Under the pieces are notes generated by a model. The model had not been told where the DNA came from. It searched no databases and worked only from the letters and a program-made list of their open reading frames with translations. Source: Fertoeibacter niger (GTDB taxonomy: Bacteria; Pseudomonadota; Alphaproteobacteria; Rhodobacterales; Rhodobacteraceae). Taken from it: a stretch of 64,000 nt of DNA. Location: the NCBI RefSeq assembly GCF_009380135.2, contig NZ_WHUT02000008.1, positions 124,001-188,000 of the forward strand, in the 5' to 3' direction. This document shows positions 54,546 through 63,073 of this stretch, in pieces. Within the stretch, counting starts at the first letter, position 1, and every line of letters begins with the position of its first letter. The position numbers were made by a program, and so were the translations under genes.

Positions 54546-55727
54546 TTAGTCGCCCCACAGATCATCGTGCCTCTCAAGGACCGCAATCAGGCGTTCAGCA
54601 ACAAGCGCATGATCGGCCAGCGCCGGATGCCAGTGGCAGGCGCCACGCCCCAGCTCCGGCAGGATCAGCAGTTCGGCCCGCGCCCCCTCGGCCAGAAAGG
54701 CGTCATGGGCCGCCCGATGCGCCGCCAGCAGATCCTCGCCATACTCGCCAAAGGCCAGCAGCACGAACAGCGCGTCGGGATTTGCGGCGCGCAGGCTGCG
54801 CAGGAAATACAGCAGCGTCGCCTGAAAGTCGGCCCGCAGCGCCGCCACATCGGCCCAGCCCTCCCCCGTGCGCAGAGAGGTTGAAAAATCATTCGATCCG
54901 ATGCCCAGCACGATGACACCTGCGGTGCTTTCGGCTGCAACCGGCCCGCCCTCCAGCAGCAGCGGATAGATGTCGGGCAAGCTGCGGCCCGGTTCGGCCC
55001 CGTCATAATTGCGCACCAGCCCGACGCCCGACCGCGCGACAACCCCGAACTCTGCCCCAAAGTGACGCGCCACGCGCGGGCCAAAGGACTGGCCGGTATC
55101 AGTGGTCAGAAACACCTGTTCCGCCGTGCAGTCACGCGACGCGGCGGTATTGCCGTAGCCTACGGTATCGGAATCGCCGATGAAGGCGATGCTGCGCGCC
55201 AGCGGGGCAGGCGGCGGCAGGGCTTGCCCGCCCGAAGGCAGAAAGAACCCGCCGAACCGCGCCGGGCCGGGCGATTCGCTCAGCTTTTCCAGCAGGATGT
55301 CATGCGGGCCGGGGCCAAGGCCGCTGATGTGCAGTTGCGCGTTTCCCGGGCGGGTCAGCAGCAGAACGGTGCCGCCCACTGTCACGCGGTAGCGGTTCAG
55401 CGCGTCGTCAAACAGCGCCAGCACCTGATCCCCCTCGAACCGTGCGGTGGCCTGCACGGCTGGCCACTGGTGGCGAAAGCCCGGGCCATCGGGCAGAATA
55501 CGGCCCGTTGTGGCCAGCGACAGGGGTTGCGCCCCGGGCGGCAGCGCCGCCCCTTCGCGCAGCGCCGCGATGGCCGAGCCCGCGCTTTGCGTCTCAAGGG
55601 CGGGCACCGGCCCCTGCGGCAGGCGCGGGCTGGCCACCTGCCACAGGCCAAACGCCGCCAGCACCACGACACCGGCCAAGACCGCAGCAACAAGGGGGGG
55701 AAGGCGCAAGGCAGGGCCCTTTCGCAA
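54546..55727 (-). CDS. CE2-type SGNH esterase, membrane-anchored or secreted
   Basis: 393 residues. N-terminal hydrophobic segment (LPPLVAAVLAGVVVLAAFGLW) acts as signal or anchor, followed by a beta-jelly-roll region (about 75-165) and an SGNH hydrolase domain: FIGDSDTVGYGN with nucleophile S186, GVIVLGIGSNDFST with the block III Gly/Asn, and the CHWHP catalytic Asp/His block reduced to HWHP near the C-terminus. This two-domain layout is that of CE2 acetyl-xylan/glycan deacetylases. Only TTG (55727) or internal GTG/TTG starts are available, so the exact start is uncertain. First gene of the operon running to 49729. Confidence 0.8.
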   Translation of the reverse strand: MRKGPALRLPPLVAAVLAGVVVLAAFGLWQVASPRLPQGPVPALETQSAGSAIAALREGAALPPGAQPLSLATTGRILPDGPGFRHQWPAVQATARFEGDQVLALFDDALNRYRVTVGGTVLLLTRPGNAQLHISGLGPGPHDILLEKLSESPGPARFGGFFLPSGGQALPPPAPLARSIAFIGDSDTVGYGNTAASRDCTAEQVFLTTDTGQSFGPRVARHFGAEFGVVARSGVGLVRNYDGAEPGRSLPDIYPLLLEGGPVAAESTAGVIVLGIGSNDFSTSLRTGEGWADVAALRADFQATLLYFLRSLRAANPDALFVLLAFGEYGEDLLAAHRAAHDAFLAEGARAELLILPELGRGACHWHPALADHALVAERLIAVLERHDDLWGD

Positions 55728-55979
55728 GCGGCCCGGGGGCCGAGGCAGACTGGCCTTTCATACCAGCGCGCTGCCCCGCGCCGCAACCGGTGCCTGCGCC
55801 AGTTGAGCATCAACCGCCACGCTGCGCGACCGGCCGCGCCAGAGGTCTTCTTGGCGGTGCAAGCCATCACGCAACAGCCGGTCCTGTCACTGGCCATATG
55901 GCGAAGCTCCTTGGTGGCCGCCCAGTTCTTTCACCGCCTGATCGCGGGCGGGGGAAACATGAAACAGACGATACACCTG

Positions 55980-56470
55980 ACGGCAACCTGCGGCAGATCG
56001 GGCCGGGAATGTTCACGCTGGTCGTCGGCCTGTAGCTGATAGTCTCGGGCCTGCCGCTTGTCATTGCAAAGGTGCCCTTCGGATGGATTTCCTGTCCAAC
56101 ACAACAGCCGGGCTTGAAACAAAACCGTCGTTCATAAACCTGTGGCTCTGTTTTCGGAGGTGTTTCGGGGCATGCTGATCGGGGCCATCCCGAAGTCGGT
56201 GCGCTTTCTGCGATGCCGATGGTGTTTGCCATCACGTTCTGCCTTGGGCTGACGACAGCGCTGATCATGCGGGCGGGCATCCGGTGTCGCAGCAGGGTCG
56301 GGGCAAGGTGGCCTTGCTGATGGCCACGGCCGCGTGTTTTTTGGGCGGCACGATCGGCATCCCGGTGGTGATAACTCTTGAGCCTTTCATAGCGTGCTAT
56401 GCGCTACGCTCTGGCCCGCCCGAGCAATTTGCGCAGGTGCTGCTTGGGCCGGTTGCATATTCCAGCGTCG
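55980..56470 (+). pseudogene. Decayed tripartite tricarboxylate transporter (tctBA) remnant
   Basis: In the 947-bp stretch 55728-56674 no intact gene is present. Plus-strand fragments in different frames resemble TctB (RQIGPGMFTLVVGL, then an in-frame stop, LIVSGLPLVIA at 55988-56071) and the large TctA permease (GMLIGAIP near 56171, SAMPMVFAITFCLGLTTALIM after a frameshift, and VSQQGRGKVALLMATAACFL ... FALRSGPPEQFAQVLLGP-like text at 56284-56450). The order matches tctB-tctA with stops, a frameshift and internal deletion. The rest of the stretch carries nothing recognisable. Confidence 0.6.
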
Positions 56471-56674
56471 CGGTCAGGCAGGGGTGGCGGGGTTGTCACC
56501 CCTGCCTGACTGCGGCAATACGATTGCGCTGCTGAACAGCGCGCGGCGGTTGATTGCGAAAACACCGGCCTGGTCTTTCTGCCTGCGAAGCCTGCGCCAA
56601 GCCCATGGCATTGCCGCTGCACGATCACTGCGATAGGATACTTCAAACCCTTGCTATCGTCCTGATGGAGCGTG

Positions 56675-57604
56675 ATGGATCCGCTGTCAGAAGTTCTTTC
56701 GCTGCTGAAGCCGCAAAGCCATGTCTCGTCTGGCTTTGATGCCGGGGGCGACTGGTCACTGCATTTCGCGATCCGCAACGATGTAATCAAATGCTATGCC
56801 GTGCTGTCGGGTGGTTGCTGGCTGGTGCTTGACGGCCTTGCTCCGCTTTGGTTGACGGCGGGGGAATGTTTCGTCCTGCCCGGTGGCCGCCCCTTTCGGC
56901 TGACCAGCGATGTCGCCTTGCCGCCCAGTGATGCCAAGACCGCCTTTCCACCGGCGACCCCCGGCGGAATTGTCACCATCAACGGCGGCGGCGGGCTGTT
57001 TCTGGTTGGCAGCCGTTTCACGGTCAGCGGCCGGAACGCGGGCAGGTTGCTGGGCATGATGCCGCCCGTCGTGCATATCCGCGGCGACGCGGAACAGGCG
57101 GCCCTGCGATGGTCGTTGGAACGGATGCGGCAGGAACTGCGCGAGGCGCAGGCCGGGGGCCATCTGGTTGCCCAGCATCTGGCGCATATGATGCTGGTGC
57201 AGGCGCTGCGGCTGCATCTGGCACATCAGGGCAGCACCGATGTGGGCTGGTTCGCGGCGTTGGCCGACCCGCAGATGGCGACCGCAATCAGCGCCATTCA
57301 TGCCGACCCGGCCCGGCGCTGGACATTGCAGGATCTGGCCCGCCATGTCGGCATGTCGCGGTCGGTCTTTGCCGGCAGGTTCAAGCAAAAGCTGGGCGAG
57401 ACGCCGATGGAATACATCACCCGCTGGCGCATGCTGCTGGCGGCCGAGCGGTTGGAAAACTCTGACGATCCGCTGTCGGTGATCGCGCCTGATCTGGGCT
57501 ACGAATCCGAAAGTGCGTTCAGCACCGCGTTCAAACGGGTGATGTGCCAGCCGCCGCGCGTGTTCCGCAACCGGCCGGTTGCCACTTTGCTGGCGGCAGG
57601 CTGA
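56675..57604 (+). CDS. AraC-family regulator with cupin sensor (CuxR/AraC_binding_2-like)
   Basis: 309 residues: a Cupin_6-type N-terminus (SSGFDAGGDWSLHFA, KCYAVLSGGCWLVLDG, ECFVLPGGRPF) and C-terminal double HTH (LQDLARHVGMSRSVFAGRFKQKLGETPMEYITRWRM, IAPDLGYESESAFSTAFKRV). ATG 56675 after GGAG; GTG 56672 precedes it. Directly upstream of the SGNH/carbamoyltransferase pair; may regulate them or the divergent glycan operon. Confidence 0.88.
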   Translation: MDPLSEVLSLLKPQSHVSSGFDAGGDWSLHFAIRNDVIKCYAVLSGGCWLVLDGLAPLWLTAGECFVLPGGRPFRLTSDVALPPSDAKTAFPPATPGGIVTINGGGGLFLVGSRFTVSGRNAGRLLGMMPPVVHIRGDAEQAALRWSLERMRQELREAQAGGHLVAQHLAHMMLVQALRLHLAHQGSTDVGWFAALADPQMATAISAIHADPARRWTLQDLARHVGMSRSVFAGRFKQKLGETPMEYITRWRMLLAAERLENSDDPLSVIAPDLGYESESAFSTAFKRVMCQPPRVFRNRPVATLLAAG

Positions 57605-57731
57605 GCGCAAGCGCGTGCTGGCCCCGGCAGACTGGATGCTTGGTCCGAAGAATGCTTTTCAATTTAGAGAGGCGCGGGTTACAAGCGATCCTGACCCTAT
57701 TCTGCCCTTGGTGGGCGCAACACCTCAGGCC

Positions 57732-58619
57732 ATGATGCCCCTTGCCAGCCCAGCCCAGCCCAAGATCGTCAGCAAGCCCCGGTTGCTGTTTCGCCCCGAT
57801 GCCGTGCTGGGCTGGCGGCTGACACCGCAGGCCTCTGTCCGCGTCAGGTTTCGTGATGCGATCATGCAGACAATCGGTGATGATGGCTGGCGGCATGTGC
57901 CGGGCTCCACCGTGGCGCGGGGCCCGCGTCTGGCGTTTTATGGCTGCTCCTTTACCTATGGCACCGGGCTTGCGGATGACGAGACATATACCGCGCTGCT
58001 GCAACGCGACCTGCCGGGGCTGCGCATTCTGAACCGGGGCATCGGCGGTCACGGCACGGTGCAGAACCTGCTGCAATTGCGCCGTGACATTGCAGCGGGT
58101 GCTGTCGATGCGGCGGTGTTTGCAATCATCAGCGATCATCGGTTCCGCAACATCCCCCATCCCCAGCGCATGCGGCAGTATCTTAGCCCCGAATGGTATC
58201 ACCTTGGCGTCGAACATGTGCCGGTGGCGCGGATGGATGCGACGGGGCAGGTGCGGATTGTCTATCTGCCGCTGTGGCAGCCGGCCATGAACGCGGCAGA
58301 TTTCACGGTGTTTCTGCCCGATGACTGGATGATCACCATGGCCACCCTCGCGGTGCTTGATCTGGTGCGCCAGACCGCCGAGGCGGCGGGCGTTCCGCTG
58401 ATGTTCGTGCTGCTGGATGCGCAGGATGCTGATTTTTCCGCCGCAGTTTGCGGCAGGTTCGCCCAGGCGCATGACATTTCCACGCCCCATGACCCGCAGC
58501 ACACGTTCCTGCCGCAGAATGCGCATCCGAACATGCAGGCCAACCGGCTGTTTGCCCAGCGTCTGCTGCCGCTTGTGACCACTCTTTGCGAGGCTCTGCC
58601 GGTTGGAGGCACGCGATGA
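57732..58619 (+). CDS. SGNH/GDSL-type hydrolase linked to the carbamoyltransferase
   Basis: About 295 residues without signal peptide. Nucleophile block LAFYGCSFTYGTGLADDETY (S73), ILNRGIGGHGTVQNLLQL for the second block, and a late DISTPHDPQHTFLPQNAHPNMQANRLFAQRLLP with the Asp/His pair region. Such proteins often pair with NodU carbamoyltransferases in glycan and lipid modification loci. The ATG ATG at 57732 is chosen because sequence before it is AT-rich and non-family-like; an in-frame ATG at 57636 would add 32 residues. Overlaps the next gene by ATGA. Confidence 0.78.
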   Translation: MMPLASPAQPKIVSKPRLLFRPDAVLGWRLTPQASVRVRFRDAIMQTIGDDGWRHVPGSTVARGPRLAFYGCSFTYGTGLADDETYTALLQRDLPGLRILNRGIGGHGTVQNLLQLRRDIAAGAVDAAVFAIISDHRFRNIPHPQRMRQYLSPEWYHLGVEHVPVARMDATGQVRIVYLPLWQPAMNAADFTVFLPDDWMITMATLAVLDLVRQTAEAAGVPLMFVLLDAQDADFSAAVCGRFAQAHDISTPHDPQHTFLPQNAHPNMQANRLFAQRLLPLVTTLCEALPVGGTR

Positions 58620-60454
58620 CCGGGGCCGGTTACACGCTGGGGATTTCGGCACATTTCCACGATTCCGCCGCAGCACTGGTGCAGGGCGACCGCATCATCG
58701 CGGCAGCGCAGGAAGAACGCTTTACCCGCAAAAAGGCCGACTGGGGCTTTCCCGATCACGCGATCCGGTATTGTCTGTCGCAACTGCCGGCCGGGGCAAG
58801 CGTTGCCCATCTGGCCTATTACGAAGACCCCGGCCTGAAAGTGCAGCGCATTCTGGAAACGGCGCGGGAAAAGCTGCCATCGGGTGCGCGGCTTTGGCCA
58901 CAGATGATCGAGACACTGAGATGTCTGGCCGAACATCTGCCGCGCCAGCTTGCCACGGTGGCGGGCGACACCGGCCGCATCATGTTTGTGCCGCACCACC
59001 GGTCGCATGCGGCCTCGGCGTTTTACCCGTCGCCGTTTCAGGAAGCTGCGGTTCTGGTGCTGGACGGGGTGGGCGAATATTCCACCACAACGCTGTGGTC
59101 CGGCGATGCCGGTGGACTGCGGGCGCAGGGTGAAATCCGGTTTCCGCATTCGCTTGGGCTGTTCTACAGCGCCTTCACGCAATACTGCGGCTTCAAGGTG
59201 AACTCGGGTGAATACAAGCTGATGGGTCTGGCCCCGTTCGGCGAACCGCAGTTCCGCACCATGATCCGCGACAAGCTGATAGACATCGGCAGTGATGGCT
59301 CGTTCACGCTGAACATGGAGTATTTCGGTTTCGACCGGGATCTCAGCACCACATCGCCCCTGTTCGAGATGCTGTTTGAACAGCCGCACCGGCGCGAGTC
59401 TGCACCGATCACACCGTTTCACATGAACATGGCCGCCTCGGCCCAGGCGGTGCTGGAAGAGGCGGTGCTGGCGCTGGCAACGACTGCGCTGCACCGCAGC
59501 GGCAGCCGCAACCTGTGCCTAGCGGGCGGCGTGGCGCTGAATTGCGTGGCCAACCGGCGCTTGCGGCGCGACTTAGACGGGCTGGACGGGTTGTGGATCC
59601 AGCCTGCCGCGGGCGATGCGGGCGGCGCACTTGGCGCGGCGCTGGAGGTGGCGCGCAAAGGCGCACCCGCACGGCAGCCTGTGGCGCCGGATGCCATGGC
59701 GGGCGGTTTTCTGGGGCCCGAATATTCCGATGCCGAGATTCGCCGCGCATTGGACGATGCCGGGCTGATCCATGAACATGTGCCCGATGCCGCCGACTAT
59801 GCTGCGCGTGTTGCGCAAACGCTGGCGGAAAAGCAGATCGTGGGCCATTTTCATGGACGGATGGAATTTGGCCCCCGCGCGCTTGGCAACCGTTCGATCC
59901 TGGCGGACCCGCGCGGCAAGGAAACCTTGAGCCGCGTCAACCTTTCGATCAAGTTCCGCGAAGACTGGCGGCCTTTTGCGCCGATCGTTCTGGCCGATCA
60001 GGCGGCGACCTATTTCGAAGAGCCCACCGAAAGCCCCTACATGCTGCTGGTGGCCGATCTGAAACCCGCGTTTCGTGGCCCGCAGGCCGTGCGCAAGGCG
60101 CGCGCGCAGGGGCATCACACACCGATGCAGTTGCAAAATGCGATCACCAGCCAGTTCGCTGCCGTGACCCATGTGGATTTCAGCGCGCGGCTGCAAACGG
60201 TCGATCCGGCGATGGGCGCACGGGCGGGCGCGATCCTTCAGGCGTTCCATGCGCTTACCGGCTGCCCGATGCTGCTGAATACCTCGTTCAACGTGCGTGG
60301 TGAGCCGATCATATGTTCACCGAAAGATGCCATCGACTGTTTTCTGAACACGCATCTTGACCTGCTGGCCATCGGCGGATTCCTGGTGCGCAAATCCGCG
60401 CAGCCCGCAAGTCTGCGCGAAAAGGTGGGGAGAACACGATTTGCCGCCGATTGA
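58616..60454 (+). CDS. NodU/CmcH-type carbamoyltransferase
   Basis: 612 residues. N-terminal Kae1-like domain: GISAHFHDSAAALVQGDRI, VPHHRSHAASAFYPSPF (metal-binding histidines), VLDGVGEYSTT, NSGEYKLMGLAPFG, and LCLAGGVALNCVANRRL; C-terminal YrdC-like domain: EFGPRALGNRSILADPR, LNTSFNVRGEPIICSPKDAI. Uses carbamoyl phosphate and ATP to put a carbamoyl group on a hydroxyl, as on Nod factors, tobramycin or cephalosporins; O-antigen carbamoylation is another known use. Clear GGAGG ribosome site. Acceptor unknown, likely the glycan of this locus. Confidence 0.92.
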   Translation: MTGAGYTLGISAHFHDSAAALVQGDRIIAAAQEERFTRKKADWGFPDHAIRYCLSQLPAGASVAHLAYYEDPGLKVQRILETAREKLPSGARLWPQMIETLRCLAEHLPRQLATVAGDTGRIMFVPHHRSHAASAFYPSPFQEAAVLVLDGVGEYSTTTLWSGDAGGLRAQGEIRFPHSLGLFYSAFTQYCGFKVNSGEYKLMGLAPFGEPQFRTMIRDKLIDIGSDGSFTLNMEYFGFDRDLSTTSPLFEMLFEQPHRRESAPITPFHMNMAASAQAVLEEAVLALATTALHRSGSRNLCLAGGVALNCVANRRLRRDLDGLDGLWIQPAAGDAGGALGAALEVARKGAPARQPVAPDAMAGGFLGPEYSDAEIRRALDDAGLIHEHVPDAADYAARVAQTLAEKQIVGHFHGRMEFGPRALGNRSILADPRGKETLSRVNLSIKFREDWRPFAPIVLADQAATYFEEPTESPYMLLVADLKPAFRGPQAVRKARAQGHHTPMQLQNAITSQFAAVTHVDFSARLQTVDPAMGARAGAILQAFHALTGCPMLLNTSFNVRGEPIICSPKDAIDCFLNTHLDLLAIGGFLVRKSAQPASLREKVGRTRFAAD

Positions 60455-60764
60455 ACAGTCCGAATTCCTGCAACGCTTCATGGCGCTGCTGGAGGATGCG
60501 GGCCCTGCCGGCCCAGCCGGGGCACAGGGTTTGCTGACTGCCATGCCCGCACTGGATACCGGCGCCCGCGAGTTCGCGCAGGTTTACGGGGCGCAAGGCG
60601 CGCTGCTGGCCGCGCTGACAGCCGAGGCATCATCGCGCGGCGACACCGGAATGGCGGGCCTGCTGTCGGCGCTTGAACAGGCGTTGCGCGATCAGACGCT
60701 TGAGATGGCACCTGCACCCAAAGAGGCACCACGGCTTACTGCCTATGTCTATCCGGTGGTCTGA
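60441..60764 (+). CDS. Small protein of unknown function behind the carbamoyltransferase
   Basis: About 107 residues, not recognised. Starting at TTG 60441 (GGGGAGA seven bases upstream) and overlapping the carbamoyltransferase by 14 bp, it reads LPPIEQSEFLQRFMALLEDA, a short GPAGPAGAQG stretch, then an alanine/leucine-rich amphipathic part (LLAALTAEASSRGD) and ends LTAYVYPVV. No signal peptide or membrane segment. An ATG at 60480 would give 94 residues. Tight coupling suggests it works with the carbamoyltransferase. The helix-rich composition would fit a scaffold or small regulator (inference). Confidence 0.6.
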   Translation: MPPIEQSEFLQRFMALLEDAGPAGPAGAQGLLTAMPALDTGAREFAQVYGAQGALLAALTAEASSRGDTGMAGLLSALEQALRDQTLEMAPAPKEAPRLTAYVYPVV

Positions 60765-60767
60765 CCC

Positions 60768-60809
60768 CAGACCGGGCGAGACAGGCCCTGCCATGTCACG
60801 CCCGGTCTG
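60768..60809. terminator. Bidirectional terminator-like hairpin
   Basis: CAGACCGGGCG / CGCCCGGTCTG, perfect 11-bp stem with a 20-base loop, between the convergent ends of the small-protein gene and the first collar-domain gene. No strong T-run on either side. Confidence 0.6.
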
Positions 60810-60815
60810 CGGTGG

Positions 60816-61442
60816 TCAGTTCTGTGTCGGATAGACACCAAAAAGCGAGACGCAATAGCGGATGACCAGTGACGGATCCTGAACACTGACCGGTTGTGAG
60901 CCGCCTGTCGCGCCGATCATCTCGGATGACATGACCACATTTGCCGGCTGGTCGGAATAGATCGTCTCCTGCCCGCTGCCGCCGGATGGGGCTGCAGCCA
61001 GCAGTTTGCCGGCCGGCCCGGGGAAATTGCCGTCGCTGTTCGTGGCATTCACCAGATGGTTGTGCGTGGCAAGCTGCTGGGCGGTGAACGTCACGTTTTC
61101 CTGCCCGCCGGTTTCGCCCAGAAAGCGCGGGGTCAGGCCCGGGCCGCTGCCACTGGCCACCGGCAAGCGCCCGCGCAGATCGGGGATGCCAAATGTCGTG
61201 ACACCATCGCCGCCGAATGTGGTCGAGAACAGCGAAAACAGGGCGTTGTTGTCACTTATCCGCAAGAGCTGGCCCTCGGCGCTAACCCAGCCAGAGGGGC
61301 AGTAGCCGAGAATGCCGGTGGCTGCGATTTCGCCGACATAGGGCTCGCCGTCTGCCGCAGCGCGGTCGGGTGTCAGCAGCCCGGCCAATGCGAGGATCAG
61401 CGCAGGCAATGTGCAGGAGGTGGTCTTCGTCAGGAAGGTCAT
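60816..61442 (-). CDS. Secreted phage-tail-collar-fold protein (copy 1)
   Basis: 208 residues with a signal peptide (LPALILALAGLLTPDRAAA). Mature part starts EPYVGEIAATGILGYCPSGW, then GQLLRISDNNALFSLFSTTFGGDG, FGIPDLRGR and THNHLVNATNSDG. These are the Tail Collar (PF07484, MdpB-like) hallmarks. ATG 61442 follows GGAG. Third in minus-strand order of a tandem of paralogues. No phage genes are nearby, so a structural-phage role is unlikely. Confidence 0.83.
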   Translation of the reverse strand: MTFLTKTTSCTLPALILALAGLLTPDRAAADGEPYVGEIAATGILGYCPSGWVSAEGQLLRISDNNALFSLFSTTFGGDGVTTFGIPDLRGRLPVASGSGPGLTPRFLGETGGQENVTFTAQQLATHNHLVNATNSDGNFPGPAGKLLAAAPSGGSGQETIYSDQPANVVMSSEMIGATGGSQPVSVQDPSLVIRYCVSLFGVYPTQN

Positions 61443-61522
61443 GGATTGTCTCCAAACTCTCTTCATATGCGGGTGGGATGCCACGGCACGCCAGCGCTGT
61501 GGCACCACTGAACAGCGGGCTG

Positions 61523-62143
61523 TCAGGGCCGGGGCGGGAAACTGCCCGAGGTCGCAATGCAATGGGTCAGCACCAGAAACGGATCCTGCGTATTCGTCGG
61601 GGCGCTGCCACCGGCTGCACTGATCATCGTAGGGTTCATCGTCACATTCGGCGGCTGTTGGGAATAGATCGTCTCGTTCCCGCTGCCCCCCGTCGGTGCA
61701 GCGGCCAGAAGCTTGCCGCCCGGGCCGGGCAAGTCACCGTCCTCGTTGTTGACGTTCACGACATGGCTGTGGGCGGCCATCGTTGCCAGTGTCATGGTCT
61801 TTGTTTCGGAACCGGCCACCTGACCTGCCACATGAGGCGACAGGTTCGGCCCGTTGCCCTGACCGATGGTAATGCGGCCACTGAGGTTGGGCAGGGCGAA
61901 ATTTGTGGTGCCGTCGCCGCCGAACTGCGTTCCCAGCAGCGCAAACAGCGCCTGGTTCTGCCCGATGCCAACCAGTTGCCCGCTCGCCTGAGTCCAGCCC
62001 GTCGGGCAAAAGCCAAAGCCCACGATCATGATGTCGCCCAGATAGGGTTCGACCCCGGCTTCGGCCCGGTCGGGAGTGCCCGTCGCGGCCAGACCAAGGC
62101 CGATTGCGCAGGCGGCGGACAGCATTTGTCCCAAAGATTTCAT
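61523..62143 (-). CDS. Secreted phage-tail-collar-fold protein (copy 2)
   Basis: 206 residues; signal peptide (MKSLGQMLSAACAIGLGLAA part, ending RAEA) and mature VEPYLGDIMIVGFGFCPTGW, FALLGTQFGGDGTTNFALPNLSGR, HSHVVNVNNEDGDLPGPGG and NETIYSQQPPNVTMNPTMI. Own ribosome site (GGAG) before ATG 62143. Gap of about 80 bp to copy 1. Confidence 0.83.
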   Translation of the reverse strand: MKSLGQMLSAACAIGLGLAATGTPDRAEAGVEPYLGDIMIVGFGFCPTGWTQASGQLVGIGQNQALFALLGTQFGGDGTTNFALPNLSGRITIGQGNGPNLSPHVAGQVAGSETKTMTLATMAAHSHVVNVNNEDGDLPGPGGKLLAAAPTGGSGNETIYSQQPPNVTMNPTMISAAGGSAPTNTQDPFLVLTHCIATSGSFPPRP

Positions 62144-62216
62144 GGAATGCTCCATCATAGTCATTGCGTTTCTGCCCGTTGGCAGCCGTGCATTTCAACC
62201 CCAGCCTGCTGACGGC

Positions 62217-62840
62217 TCAGGGCCGGGGCGGGTACAAGCCCTCTGTCGCAATACAGTAGCGCATCACCAGATAGGGATCCTGCACGTTGAACGGTGCGTT
62301 TTGCCCCGAGGATGCGATCATGGCAGCCGACATCGTGCGATCGGCGGGCTGATCGGAATAGATGGTTTCAGACCCGACACCGCTGGGCGGCGCCGCGGCC
62401 AGCAGTTTGCCGCCCGGGCCGGGCAAGTCGCCATCCAGATTGTTGGCATTCACCGCATGGGTATGGAAGGGGATCTGGTCGGCCGTCAGGGTCTGGTTTT
62501 CCGAGCCGAGTGTCTGCCCCTGCGAACGCGGCGTCAGACCGTTGCCACTGCCCTGGCCCATCGCAGCCCGGCCACGCAGATCCGGCAACCCGAAGGACGT
62601 GCTTCCGTTGCCGCCGTAGGCGAAACCGACCAGCGAGAACAGCGCGCTATACTGCTGGATGGACAAAATCTGCCCTTCGGCACTCAGCCAGCCATCAGGG
62701 CAATAGGTGTAGCCGACTGCCAGAATGTCGCCGATGTAAGGCTCTATCCCTGCGCGGGCTTGCTGCGGGAATGCGGCCATCGAGGCTGCAAGACACAGCA
62801 TGGCAGAGCCAGCCGATACGCGATCAAAAACCGATTTCAT
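62217..62840 (-). CDS. Secreted phage-tail-collar-fold protein (copy 3)
   Basis: 207 residues; signal peptide ending ARA, mature GIEPYIGDILAVGYTYCPDGW, LFSLVGFAYGGNGSTSFGLPDLRGR, HTHAVNANNLDGDLPGPGG and SETIYSDQPADRTMSAAMI. First gene in transcription order; an AT-rich region (62880-62945) upstream probably holds the promoter. The three copies share the EPYxGDI-CPxGW opening and GKLLAAAP-ETIYSxQP end. Confidence 0.85.
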   Translation of the reverse strand: MKSVFDRVSAGSAMLCLAASMAAFPQQARAGIEPYIGDILAVGYTYCPDGWLSAEGQILSIQQYSALFSLVGFAYGGNGSTSFGLPDLRGRAAMGQGSGNGLTPRSQGQTLGSENQTLTADQIPFHTHAVNANNLDGDLPGPGGKLLAAAPPSGVGSETIYSDQPADRTMSAAMIASSGQNAPFNVQDPYLVMRYCIATEGLYPPRP

Positions 62841-63073
62841 CCAATCCCCCAATGCGGTTTGATTAATCTCCTAGTTGTGGGCGGAGTTTCATCCAGTTCT
62901 TTTACGAAAGCAAAATGGATTTTCAGAATTTTCCCGCAATGTCGGCATGGCGACACCCAAGGCCGCAACAACCGGAAGATGCGCTGGTGCTGCGGGTTGA
63001 TCTTGGGCAAATTCCCCCCTCAGGCTGCCGTGTTGCTGTTGATCTGCCACTGCTGGGGCGCGGGCAGCCGCCT

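Noticed and set aside
49729-60764. Complete exosortase/PEP-CTERM system
   Set aside because: Ligase and decarboxylase resemble exosortase-associated genes, but no exosortase, PEP-CTERM protein or related prenyl-sugar genes are visible.
60816-62840. Prophage or phage tail module
   Set aside because: The collar-fold proteins carry signal peptides and no capsid, terminase, integrase or other tail genes are nearby.
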